From NCBI GenBank assembly GCA_021018815.1, contig JAITYX010000053.1, forward strand, positions 4,288,001-4,352,000: 64,000 nucleotides of DNA, in the 5' to 3' direction. A program made the position numbers and the translations under genes. Under the pieces are notes generated by a model. The model searched no databases. It saw nothing but the letters and a program-made list of their open reading frames with translations, and had not been told where the DNA came from. Positions 35,797 to 46,807 of this stretch are shown one piece after another (within the stretch, counting starts at the first letter, position 1; every line of letters begins with the position of its first letter). Origin of the DNA: Talinum fruticosum (taxonomy: Eukaryota > Streptophyta > Magnoliopsida > Caryophyllales > Talinaceae).

Positions 35797-38245
35797 TGTA
35801 ACACCCCGTCAATTAATTTGACCTTAATTATTTTAATCGCTTCGATTTCATACTAATTATGAATTATATTGCTTAATAGAGCAGTGAGCCTCGTGAAATT
35901 GTGAAAATGTCAGGATATATGAGAGTTATATAATTTATTTCGTTACGAATTAATAAATGTTTCTAAGCACGAGATAATTATTTAAATATTTTTAAACTCA
36001 TAAAGATATACATATATCGAAACAACACAGATTTTGAGCTGAAAAAATTAATCGGTTTGCTTAACGATTAAGAAAAAACAAAACAAAATATATGGTGTGA
36101 AAATGGCCATTTGTATGGCAAAGAAAAAAATAATAACCACGTGATTAATTTTCACATAAGATAAATATGTGTCAAATATTTATTTGACCACTCAAAACAA
36201 AAAAATAAAAAATAAAAAAATAGAAGAAGCTACTGGAGCGTGATGGTAGCAACAAAACAAAAGGGGGCTATTACTTCAAAAATCAAAAACCCAAATCTAA
36301 CAACTCCATTCTCTCTCCTTCATCACTTCCCTTCACAGACCTTGCTTTGCCACCACCAGCCAGCCACCTGTCGGTCATCTTGCCGTTGTCGGCAAGCTCT
36401 GCACCGGCGCCTCCACCGCCACCTTGCTGCCGCCACAAAGTTTTCTCTCTCCCCTTCTCCTGTCTTGCGCCAGCAGGGTTGTTCTGCCCTTGTAGTTGCT
36501 GCTGTCGCTGGCTGGCTACTCGTCGCCACCCCGGCCGCTTCGGCACCTGACTCCACCGACCAACGCCGAAGCCGCCGCCGTTTATCAGCCCAACTCCACC
36601 ACCAGATCTTCCGCCACCCAATTTCACCTTTAACCCATTTTAAGGTATCTCTCTAAACCTCAATTCTAAGTAATTACATCATAAATTCATGTTATAATTA
36701 AATAATTACACAAGTAGATGTTGTAATTCATGTATTAATTGAGTTTTGAATTAATTGTGGTGGAATTGAAAGAACTTTAGGGAGTAATTAAAACATTGTT
36801 ATATGTGAAATGAGGGTTGAGTATATGTTCATAAGTATTGAAAATTAATTTCAGTTTATTCAAATTGTGAATATGCTTCTTGGATTTTTATATGAGAATG
36901 GATTTACTTGATTATGCGAAGATTGTTTGAGTTGTAAAGGCATGCTAGCAAAGTGAATTAATTAAAATTAGGTGATGTTAACCCTTGAAAAAAAAAAAGA
37001 GAAGAATAGATGACAGTTTAATTGGATTTGAGGTGGTTTTTGTAGAATTTAACTAGGTAATAATGTGGTTTATTAAAATTGATTTGAGGAGTATGTGGTT
37101 GTGAATTGGGCAAGTCATGCTTGAATTTGAGATGAAGAGTAATTGAATTACTTAGATTATTTCTATTAAAGGTTGTTGTTAGTTGGATGGAATCATAGTT
37201 TGGAGGAATTAATTGGGTTACGGTATAAAAATTATTGTTGGGGATAACATGTGGTATTTTGAGTGATACAACAATTAATTTAGGATATATTCAAGCCAAA
37301 ATGATTGAGTAAGAGCATTGAGCTGAAGCGCATGTTTTGTTCCATGTGCATACATAATATGATTTGTTGGTGTCATCTTGCCTCCGAACTCCGAAACTTA
37401 GATTAAAAAGCGCAAGGTGCAAAAAGCACACAGGGTCCTAGAGCCCGGGCGTGGGCTTCGAGGCAAAGGTATGGGCTTTTTGGAGTGAAGTGCACTTTTT
37501 ACATAAAAATACTTGAAATTCATTCACAACCTATATTTTTTGATAAATAAGTAAGATAGCACATCAAAACAAGTGTTTAGACAACATTTTACCCACTAAA
37601 AGCATGATATACTTAAGAAGCGGAATTTGACATTCAAATATCTCAAAACACACACTTGAAAGTCTAAAAAATAAGACAAGCAAGCATAGTCATAGAAAAC
37701 AACACACAAAGCATAGTTTGAAAGCCCCCTCCCCATAGGTGAACTAAGCATCATCATTATCATCATCTAACACCACATGCTCCGCCTCCGCCTCCATATC
37801 ATCATCATCATCTAATTCTAAATGCAACTCCTTTTCATCTCATCCTCTTCCTTTTCCTCTTGAAATTCTTCTTCCTCATCTTCATCAATCAATTCTAATC
37901 GAACTTGAGAAGATTTAGAACCAGATGCTTGGGTAGGAGCTTTCCCTTTGTCCTTCGCTGATGCTCTAATGGTACTAGATGATCCTCGACCCCTCCTTGT
38001 GGCATAACGAGGCTCATTTGCCCCAGAAGCTTGAGCAACAACAGCCCAAGTCAAAGTATGCCCCTCAAATACAAAATCATCACCATCTAAATCATCTTCC
38101 ATCCTTCCCAACAACCATTCATTGCTCTCATCAATTTCTCTCAAGAGAATGGGATCTTTGAAATTTTCTTGGCATCTGCGCTTCGAGTGCACAATTTGAT
38201 TTGACAAATACCAAATCATTCCATTGGAATTGTGCCGATTTATTT

Positions 38246-39816
38246 TGAAGACTCGGACTTTATACTTACACTTTCCTGAGTTCCATCAAGGAATCAAGTA
38301 TAAGACTTCATCTCTTATAGGGTTTTGATTTCAAGCCATTCCATGTGCCTTAGAAGCTTTTCCGAGTGATATACCATTTTCTTTGAGTGTTATAGAAACT
38401 ATTATATATGTTTATGCATGACTCGATCGACTCGTAAAGCATACTTGTACTTACCATTTCACACTCAATACTGAGTCACTCAACGCTCGTAATATCGCAT
38501 GTTCAAACACTTTATTTCACACACATAAACTCGAGTCCGACTTCATGTTGCAAGAATTACATTGTTAATTTACTATTCCAAGTCAGCATATTTAGTATGA
38601 ACTTTGTTTAGTCTAGATCAAGTTTGTGTACTCGACCTTCTACTTTGACTTGATTATCTTCTGGACTAACTAAGATGGAATTTTGAGTCTCATGGATATT
38701 AGACTCAGAAAATTCCATTCCTTTTCTAACTTAGATAATTAGTCACTTAATTATCTTAATTATATTATTATCTCGTGTCAAATCTTGGACCAAAGTATTT
38801 TATACTTTGAGAACCAAATTGATTTACTTTCGTAGGTTATTCAAACGAGGCTATCCTAATTTTGAATTCCAAAGTAACCGGCTTCAAAACATCAAATTGA
38901 CAAGGCTTTTTCCACCTCCGACCTAGCCCCAAACACTTTATCGGGGTTGTCTGTTTCCAAAACTGGAAATCTGCAACACTAAGCTCAACGGAAGTTTCTA
39001 CATTAAATTTCAAGACACCACCAAGTGGTTTTGGGACTTCCAAAGGAGTCAAGAGCCGTTGCCCAACGTTCATATCTCAACGGATATTTTCCGAGTGACT
39101 CGGAAAATCCATTACAACGGTCACAAGGGACTTCTAGTCGGAAGATGGACACAACGGCTAAGCTGAAGCTAACTTCCAAGACTTGAAGATTGCTGAACCA
39201 ACTGTTAATACACATACTTGAGCAAAAGTCATTGTGTTCATTCTCAATCTTCTACTTACAACTCCAATTCTGTATTTATTATTTATCCGAGTTGTAAGGT
39301 CTTGTACTCAGCTTACAAACACTCATTCTTAGTTTCGAGTAAGGTCTCTTGACTGAGCTGTAAGATTTATCTCAACTCAATTGTCCCTAACTGTAAGGGT
39401 GATCTCGATTATGAAGGACTAGATCGGATAAGGTAATTTCGAGTCTAGGAAAAACTTGTAAGGAGTTGTCTAAGGGAGCAACTCTGGTTGAGTTAGTCTA
39501 CTGAATTTTGTGAACTCAAAATAGTGGATTTGACTTCGTGCTTGGATTAGCACCGTCCATGGTTTTCTGCCCCAAGAGGGTTTCCACGTACTTTCCGAGT
39601 TATTAATTTTTTTAGTGCATTCCGGACTCGGACAGTTTCACAGTTCTACTTAATCTGTTTCTTCACTCTTCACTGAATTCCGAGTTAGTACTTTTCCGAG
39701 TTCGTGCTTGACTCTCACTCACCTCGAGTCATATCTATTTTAAATTTCAAGCAGATTTCATCATCACCCTATTCACCCCCTCTAGGGTGACTTTGCCTCT
39801 CCCGAGCAAACCTTCA
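38246..39816 (+). mobile_element. 5' LTR of copia element D
   Basis: Starts TGAAGACTCGGAC and ends GAGCAAACCTTCA. Compared with solo LTR B it lacks 19 bases between AAGCTG and AAGCTAAC at about 39164; those bases contain the TATA box in B. Small frames inside are not genes. Confidence 0.9.
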
Positions 39817-39833
39817 ATTAGTATAAGAGCCTA
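39817..39833 (+). promoter_or_regulatory. Primer-binding site of copia element D
   Basis: ATTAGTATAAGAGCCTA directly after the LTR. It is a decayed form of TTGGTATCAGAGCC, the site for initiator methionine tRNA used by most copia elements. Confidence 0.75.
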
Positions 39834-39875
39834 GCCTTTCGAAAGGATCTAACCATCCAAAGGTTTAAAGATCAA

Positions 39876-40914
39876 ATGGCTCGTAACAACGGAGAGTTTG
39901 ATGAAGGAAGGTCTTCCAGCAGACCACCAAAGTTCAAAAGATCTAACTTTGTGCACTCGTAAGAAACTCATAGAATGTTTCCTGCTAGATCACAACAAGG
40001 ATGTCCGGAACATTATACAAGTAGGCAACTACATTCCCATGAAGATGGAAGAAACAAGACTCGCATCGAAGACAAAGGTCGAGTTTATTGTCGATGAAGC
40101 AGAGAAGTTCGGAAAGAACTTCAAGGCAATGAACATTCCGATGTGCGCCATCAGCTCGGAAGAATACAACCGAGTGTTTGCCTCGTGATACGGCCAAAGA
40201 AGTATGGCACACACTAGTCAACACTTATGAAGGCACAAGTCAAGTCGGACAAGCGAAGATAAGCCAATATCTTCATAAGTATGAGCTATTCAAGATGGAG
40301 CCAAAAGAAAACATCACTCGGATGTTCATTCGCTTTATTGAGATTACCATCAATCTCAAATCTCTGGGTAAAAAGATTTCCCACGAGGAAATGTGCAGAA
40401 AGATACTCGAAGCCTACCTAAGAAAAGATGGGGTCCCAAAGTGACAGCTATCGAAGAGGCTCGGAACTTGTCTCGTACTAAAGCCGGATGAACTCATAGG
40501 GAAGCTTCTTAACCCATGAGATCCACCTGGAAGAGGAGGATGCAGAGGTCAGCACCAAAAAGAACATTACGCTGAAAGCCTCGAAACCAGAGAAGTAGAT
40601 CCGAGTTCTTCGACTCGGAAGAGGATCCCATGGCACTCATCGCTAGAGGCTTCAAGAGAATGATGAAGAACAAGAGATGGGATAAGAAGCCAAAAGAAAA
40701 GTTCTATAAGAAAGACAAAAAGGATAGAAAAGGTCAATACTCTTCCCCTTCAAAGTTATCTTTGACTAAGAAGTCTGGATGTTTTGAATGTGGCAGCAAG
40801 GAACACATAGTCAAGGATTGTCCCAAGAGAAAAAGGGACAGAAGAAAGAAAAAGATTATGATGGCCACATGGAGTGACGAGGACTCATCGGAAGATGACG
40901 AGGACTCGAGATGA
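39876..40914 (+). pseudogene. Copia gag
   Basis: ATG at 39876 begins MARNNGEFDEGRSSSRPPKF. A frameshift near 39950 moves reading to LLDHNKDVRNIIQVGNYIPM. The UBN2-type gag core follows: AKEVWHTLVNTYEGTSQVG and LHKYELFKMEPKENITRMFI (40178-40444). The zinc knuckle CFECGSKEHIVKDC (C-x2-C-x4-H-x4-C, about 40788-40830) is intact, within a Lys-rich context and followed by an acidic stretch. Frame changes and a stop near 40485 break it. Gag would package the RNA in the cytoplasmic particle. Confidence 0.85.
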
Positions 40915-41089
40915 CTCAAAGTGTCCGATGGCACTTTCCGACTCGAAGTGGAAACAGACTGCAGACACGGATCAATCGAGACAGTGAGGAAGCAAATCCT
41001 CAAGAGGTAATTGAATACTTTCTCAAATTTTCCAATGTTGATTTAGCCAAGTATATTTTCACTTTGGAGGAGAATTCTAATTCGACTCT

Positions 41090-41960
41090 TCTCATTTTAA
41101 GGAACAACTTGAGTCAATTTCTTCCGAGAGCATTTCTTTAAAAAATGAGTTGGAAAAGCTGAGACTTACACTCGGAGAACTCAAGACTAGTGCTCAATCT
41201 AATGAGACCGAGTTTGAGATACTCGGAAAAGAAAATAAGCAACTAAAGCAAAAGCTCAATGAGTCTCAAGATCTTGTTTTAAAGTTTACTCAAGGTCGAA
41301 AAACCTTGATATGCTCTTAGGATCTCAATGTATCTCCTTCGAAAAATAAGGTCTTGGTTTTAACAAAGAGGAGGAATCCGATTCCTACTCGGACCTTTTC
41401 AAAAGGATTCCGAACCGTAAAGTTCAGGAAGGTTGAACACGGCCCTATTCATAAAAATGAAAGGAGGACCGAGCCTGCACCAGCTTACAGGAGAAAATCA
41501 TCTCCACCGGTTTATAAGAGAAAGGATTTTCGAAAGAAAGAGACACAAACTCAGTTCTCTAAATGGAAGACTCAAAATTAGACCAAACCCAAGGTCATTT
41601 AAATCGGGTTCGAAAAACCTTCTTCCTCGAAAAGGACCACGAGTAAAGGGTGTTACTGGGTTCGTTAGAGGAAGTAAGAAGGGTTAGTTTGTTTATGTTT
41701 TGCAGGGCACTTAGAAAAGATCAAAAGGGCATTGGTACCTTGACAATGGATGCTCACGCCACATGACAGGAGATTAAGGACTCTTTTCCGAGTTAGAAGA
41801 GTACAAAGGAGGAAAAGTCACATTTGGAGATGACAGTAAAGCCAAGATAATTGGGATAGGCAAGATTGGAAAAGGAAGCAATCTAGTCAGCCCAAGTATA
41901 CCTTGTCAAACGGTTAAAATACAACCCGCTTAGCATCTCTCAATTGTATGATAAAGGTCA
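41090..41960 (+). pseudogene. Copia protease region
   Basis: A coiled-coil-like stretch (ELEKLRLTLGELKT, about 41145) links gag to the protease. YLDNGCSRHMTGD at about 41736-41775 is the copia protease active-site segment, with Asn in place of the usual Ser/Thr after the catalytic Asp, and a stop directly behind it. The rest of the domain (GKVTFGDDSKAKIIGIGKIG) is readable. Confidence 0.75.
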
Positions 41961-42089
41961 AGAGGTAAGATTCACCCGGACCAATTGTTATTTCTCCGAT
42001 GATGCTACCAAACAGATCAAGCTCTCTAGTAAGAGATCAGGTAACACTTACATTATTCCTCTTTCGACTCGAGTCAAAATTTATCTTGT

Positions 42090-42890
42090 TTAAAAGCATC
42101 ACTTCTTGATGACTCTTGGACATGGCATCGTAGATTACGTCATGTTAGCATGCATACTATTAAGAAATTGGAATCTCATGGTTTAGTCGGAGGATTTCCT
42201 AATTATGCTTTTAAGAAAGATAAAATTTGTGAAGCTTGCACAAAAGGGAAACAAGTCAGATCATTTTTCAAATCTTTGAAGACAGTTTCCACATCCAAGG
42301 TGCTTGAAATGCTACATATAGACTTATGTGGTGAAATCCCTGTTAAGAGTCTTGGAGGTAAATCATATGTACTTGTTATTGTTGATGATTACTCACGATT
42401 TACCCGGGTATGTTTTCTTAAGCACAAAAATGAAGCATTCAAGGAGTTCAGCAAGCTCTGCAGAAAAATCCAAGTTCGAGTCTCGGACTCGGATCTAGAG
42501 AATTCGAACTAACCATGGAAGGGAGTTCGACTACTCGGAATTCACAGAGTTTTGTGAAAAAATGGCATCTCCCATAACTTCTCAGCACCAAGAACTCCTC
42601 AACAAAATGGAGTAGTGGAGAGAAAGAACAGAACTCTAGAAGAAATAGCGAGGATAATGATGATTGAACATAATCTACCCTACTATTTCTAGGTCGAGGC
42701 GAGTCAACATAGCAAACTACACGTTGAACAGATGCCCCATCGGACCCATCCTGAAGAAAACATCATACGAGCTCTACAAAGGGAAGAAACCCAATATCTC
42801 ATACTTCAAACCCTTTGGATGTAAGTGTTTTGTTCACAACAATGGTAAGGATCACCTGACCAAGTTTGATGCTCGGTCGAGATGAAGGTA
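42090..42890 (+). pseudogene. Copia integrase
   Basis: The pre-integrase zinc finger reads WHRRLRHVSMHTIKKL with KICEACTKGKQ, keeping both His and both Cys. The core has HIDLCGEIPVKSLGGKSYV and IVDDYSRFTRVCFLKHKNEA, giving the two catalytic Asp. The Glu segment VERKNRTLEEIARIM (about 42615-42660) is present after frame changes. The continuous part ends at a stop at 42510. NISYFKPFGCKCFVHNNG (about 42800) marks the end of the domain. Confidence 0.85.
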
Positions 42891-43115
42891 TTTTTCTGGG
42901 TTATTCATCTCATAGTAAAGCGTATCACATTTTCAATAAGAAAACTAACAAAGTGGAAGAAAGCATCGACATTATGTTTGATGAGATTGAACAGGAAAAG
43001 CCAAGTGAATCATCATTCTCGGACTTAAAGCTCGAGTAGAGATGAAAATCGAGATGAAAATGAGTCCATCAAGAATCAAATCCATGACACTCGGAATGAA
43101 GACACTCATAACGAA

Positions 43116-44270
43116 GTGACTCGGAATGAGACAACTCAAGAACACGCACAAAATGTTGAACAAGCTCACTCGGAACAGACCTCCGAAGATCAACCAATTC
43201 AGCCTACAGATCTGGTGAATCGGAGAACAGGTAGAGCATTTAAGTATGCTTCTAGTCATCCACTAGAAAACATATTATCTAATATCAACAGTGGGGTAAG
43301 AACTCATTCCACTCTTCAGAATTTATGTGCATTCACTGCATTCATTTCATTAACTAAACCTAAAAATGCACTAGAGGCCCTAAATGAACCTCGAATGGGT
43401 AGAGGCCATGCAAGAAGAACTCAATCAATTCGAAAGAAACCAAGTCCGGACTCGACCAAACGACCTTCCGACCACCCAGTCATAGGAACCAAATGGGTTT
43501 TCAAGAACAAACTGGATGAAGGTGGGTTGGTAGTCGAAATAAGGCTAGACTTGTGGCTCAAGGATACAATCAGGAAGAAGGGATTGATTGTGGGGAAACC
43601 TTCGCACTGTTAGCGGAATTGAAGCCATTAGAATCTTGTTAGCATATGCATCTAGCATGAATATCAAGTTATATCAAATGGATATTAAGTGCGCATTTCT
43701 TAATGGCTTTATTGAACAGGAAGTCTATGTTGAGCAGCCCCTGGATTTGAAAACTCGGAATTTCCAAATCATGTTTTCAAACTTCAAAAAGCTCTTTATG
43801 GTCTTAAACAAGCTCCCGGAGCTTGGTCCGAAAGACTGAGCAATTTCTTAGTTCAAAATGATTTTAGAAGAGGTCAGATTGACAAGACTCTCTTTATAAA
43901 AACCAAGAGGAAAGACTTCCTTATCGCTCGGATATATGTTGATGGCATAATTTTTGGAGCTACTAATGAAATTACGTGTCGAGATTTTTCCGAGTTAATG
44001 AGACAGGAAATTCAAATGAGTATGATGGGAGAACTCAACTTCTTCCTTGGTCTACAAATCAAGCAAGACAAAAATGAAATCTATGTCCATCAATCAAAGT
44101 ACACCAAGGAGCTGCTGAAAAAGTATAAACCTCAAGATGCGAAGCATGCAGCGAACACCTATGAGCAGGTAGCATAAAGCTGGACTCGAGACGAAAAAGG
44201 TAAAGCAATAGATCGAAGCTCTATCGAGGTATGATTGGATCTTTGCTATGTCTTACTTCCAGTAGGTCGG
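43116..44270 (+). pseudogene. Copia reverse transcriptase
   Basis: Opens after a hydrophilic linker with GTKWVFKNKLDEGG (about 43480), then LYQMDIKCAFLNGFIEQEVYV (about 43670), the normal first catalytic Asp segment of copia RTs. The second active-site box reads IYVDGIIFGATN, so YVDD has become YVDG (43935-43946). MSMMGELNFFLGLQIKQ (about 44020) follows. Frameshifts at about 43600 and 43745 interrupt it. The enzyme would copy the element's RNA into DNA. Confidence 0.85.
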
Positions 44271-44282
44271 ATATAATGTTTA

Positions 44283-44880
44283 GTGTTTGTCTATGCGCAA
44301 GATTCCAAGCTAATCCAAAAGAATCACATCTCACTCGCGATGAAAAGAATATTCGGATATCTTGCAGGGACTCGGAATTTAGGTCTATGGTACTCTAGAG
44401 ATTCGAACCGACTCTTACTTGGATACTCGGATGCTGATTACGCTGGATACAAAGTTGATAGAAAGAGCACCTCAGGAGCTTGCCGATTTACGGGTCAATC
44501 CTTAATATCTTGGTACTCAAAGAAGCAAAACTCAGTAGCTCTATCAACTGCCGAGGCTGAGTATATTGCAGCTGGAGCATGTTGTGCTCAAATTTTGTGG
44601 ATAAAGCAACACTCGAGAGATCTTGGACTTTCTTTCAAATCGGTTCCAATCAAGTGTGATAATCGGAGTGCAATCAGCATCACCAAAAGTCCAGTTCGAG
44701 TACTCAAAGACGAAACACATTGAGGTTAGGTATAATTTCTTAAGAGACAATTCCGAGAAAGGTGATATTGAACTCGAATTCATTCCTACCAATCTTTAAT
44801 TAGTTGATATCTTTACTAAACCACTTAGTGAGGATCAGTTTTGCTTCATTAGGAATGAGCTTGGTATGTTAAATGCATAG
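44283..44880 (+). pseudogene. Copia RNase H
   Basis: Good copia RNase H: GYSDADYAGYKVDRKSTSGA, then FTGQSLISWYSKKQNSVALS, TAEAEYIAAGACCAQILWI and KCDNRSAISITKSPV. The frame is open from 44283 to the stop at 44721; the last part (VDIFTKPLSEDQFCFIRNEL) is in a shifted frame and ends at about 44880. The catalytic Asp-Glu-Asp positions appear to be present. Confidence 0.85.
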
Positions 44881-45119
44881 TTATGTTTTTTTTTTTCTAT
44901 GTGAAAATTTTTATTGCATGATTATGTGTTATGTGCTTATGATTCGTTAATAACCATTAGTTCAGTTGATTCGATGATACTGAGCCGATAGTTATTATCT
45001 ATTTCAAGTTTCGAGTCACTCAGAAATTTAGCTGAGTCAGACTCGGACTTTGAGAAAAATGGACATTAAACTTCGAAATCATTTCTAGACAAGTGGAGAA
45101 TTTCGGAATTTTTTTCAAA

Positions 45120-45181
<62 letters not shown>

Positions 45182-45539
45182 TCATGATCGGACAACTAGC
45201 CGTTAGGAGACAAACCGTTGGAATTATAACCGTTGAAGAAGGGAACAGTCACACCGGTCCGAGGTGACCGCTGAAAGAGTTGAGTCGAACGGATATCGAA
45301 GGACGATTATTTTCTTATAAATAGCGCCTATTCTCCTTCATTTCTTTACTTTACTCCTTGCTTACTCTCTCTCTCTCGAAATCAAATCCTTGTAAACAAG
45401 CACTCTCTAATTAAAGCGATACCGGTGATCTCAAGCTTCGTGAAGAACATCTCAAGTAAGCTCTGTTGCTCTAAAACTCTTTCTTCTTCAATTTTTTTTT
45501 TCTCTTTCACTTTCTTCGAGCTCTCTCCTTCTCCTCTCT
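44881..45539. other. Copia region between pol and the extra reading frame
   Basis: Untranslated sequence with a (TC)n array and, at 45317-45324, a TATAAATA followed by a CT-rich leader. This looks like a promoter for the downstream reading frame, which is inference. Confidence 0.4.
45122..45178. repeat. (TC)n microsatellite
   Basis: About 28 uninterrupted TC units, in the spacer after copia pol. Confidence 0.95.
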
Positions 45540-45573
45540 CTAAAGCGTATCTTCTCTCTCTTTTCTCCATCAA

Positions 45574-46750
45574 AATGCCAAAAAGAGGTTCTGCCCTGAT
45601 TTTCTTAGTTCCGCCACTCATCTTTCCAAGCACCTTACGCTAGATGATAAATTCTTCCCAACCATAAAATTTTCGTGGTTGCCTCACATACAATCGACCA
45701 GGGTCTACAACTTTCTCTGTTTCAGCGAGTTCATCTATCCCGAACTCGTCTTTGAGTTTTACACTCATCTTTCCAGCTCCGAGGGTATTTTAACCTCCGG
45801 AGTTCGGAACATCACTGTTCGAATCAATACTTCCCTCCTCTATCATTTGTTCAAAGTATCTTCCCTTTTCTTGAACAACGAATCCAATACCTTTCAATGA
45901 GGTCGCGACGACTTCTTTGAAAAGTATGCTAAAGAGTTCCCCGGGTCACGTAAAAACTTTTCCGTGACCTAACTAAAGTCGAAGCTCGTCTTCGTGTTTC
46001 TTACTCGATGAGAACCTTCTTCTCACAAAGCACTCCAAGCAAGGAGAACCCCAACTCTAAGCATCTTAAAGCTCTTTTCGATATCCTAGAGGGCTACGAA
46101 GTAGACCTCTTTCCCGTTATCATTGAGCAAATGGTCGCTGTGCCAACTCGGACTCGAACAAGAAAAACACCCCTCTTCCCTTCTGGCGCTCTTCTCACTC
46201 TTATTTTCTAACAGTTCAAAGTTCCTCTTCCCTCGGATTTGAACGCAGCTTCGAGGTCGCCATTGTAGTTGGCAAGAAGGAAATTCTTGGGTACGGATAC
46301 CAGGAAACCAAACCCGGTGTCCGGATCCACAACTCGGAGCCGAGGCCACCATCTCCGCCTCGGACCGAAACGCCTCTGTCTCTTCCTACTCCACCTGGTG
46401 GTGCCTCCACCTCGGGTGCTTCTAAAACTCTTTCTTCCATTTTGTCCACCACTTTCATGGACAAAATATCTTCTGTGTCCTTAGAACTCAAGGACCTTCT
46501 TCGATCATTCAAGATCGTATTCCGATCCATGACCATCAACCAGAAAACCGCCCAATCTCAAATTCAAGAACAAGCAGGACGTACTCCTTGAGATGAAGGC
46601 TCAGTAAAGGAGCAAAGGGAGCTTCTCGAGCTCCTTCAGGAGAGAAAATCCAAGACAGCTCAGGATCCAGGTAACTCGGACACTTCGCGGAATCCTCGAG
46701 CCCCGCCAAGTCCTCCTCGGACGAGAGGGAAGAAGAAGAAGAAGGAGAAG
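45574..46750 (+). pseudogene. Extra reading frame downstream of copia pol (putative plant transposon protein-like)
   Basis: Starts MPKRGSALIFL at 45574. After a stop, LPHIQSTRVYNFLCFSEFIY, then PELVFEFYTHLSSSEGIL and VRNITVRINTSLLYHLFKV (45679-45897). The YPELV-x-EFY...INTSLL pattern resembles the putative plant transposon protein domain (Pfam Transposase_32 type), a family without known activity. Later blocks include NPNSKHLKALFDILEGYEVD (46020-46110), a Pro/Ser-rich part, and a Glu/Lys-rich end near 46740. It occupies the position where SIRE-type copia elements carry an extra gene. Stops and frame changes show that it is dead. The family call is by recognition only. Confidence 0.5.
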
Positions 46751-46807
46751 AAGCGGATGAGCTCGCGGCTAAGGCAGCTCCTTGTGATCAAGGAGAGCCG
46801 GAAGGAC

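Noticed and set aside
36240..36656. 138-codon frame on plus and 114-codon frame on minus
   Set aside because: CT-rich part of the chromovirus 3' LTR; the minus-strand glycine run is a shadow of composition.
45425..45643. Phe/Ser-rich 72-codon frame
   Set aside because: Runs through the CT-rich leader before the extra copia reading frame; the same stretch reads better as leader plus the start MPKRG at 45574.
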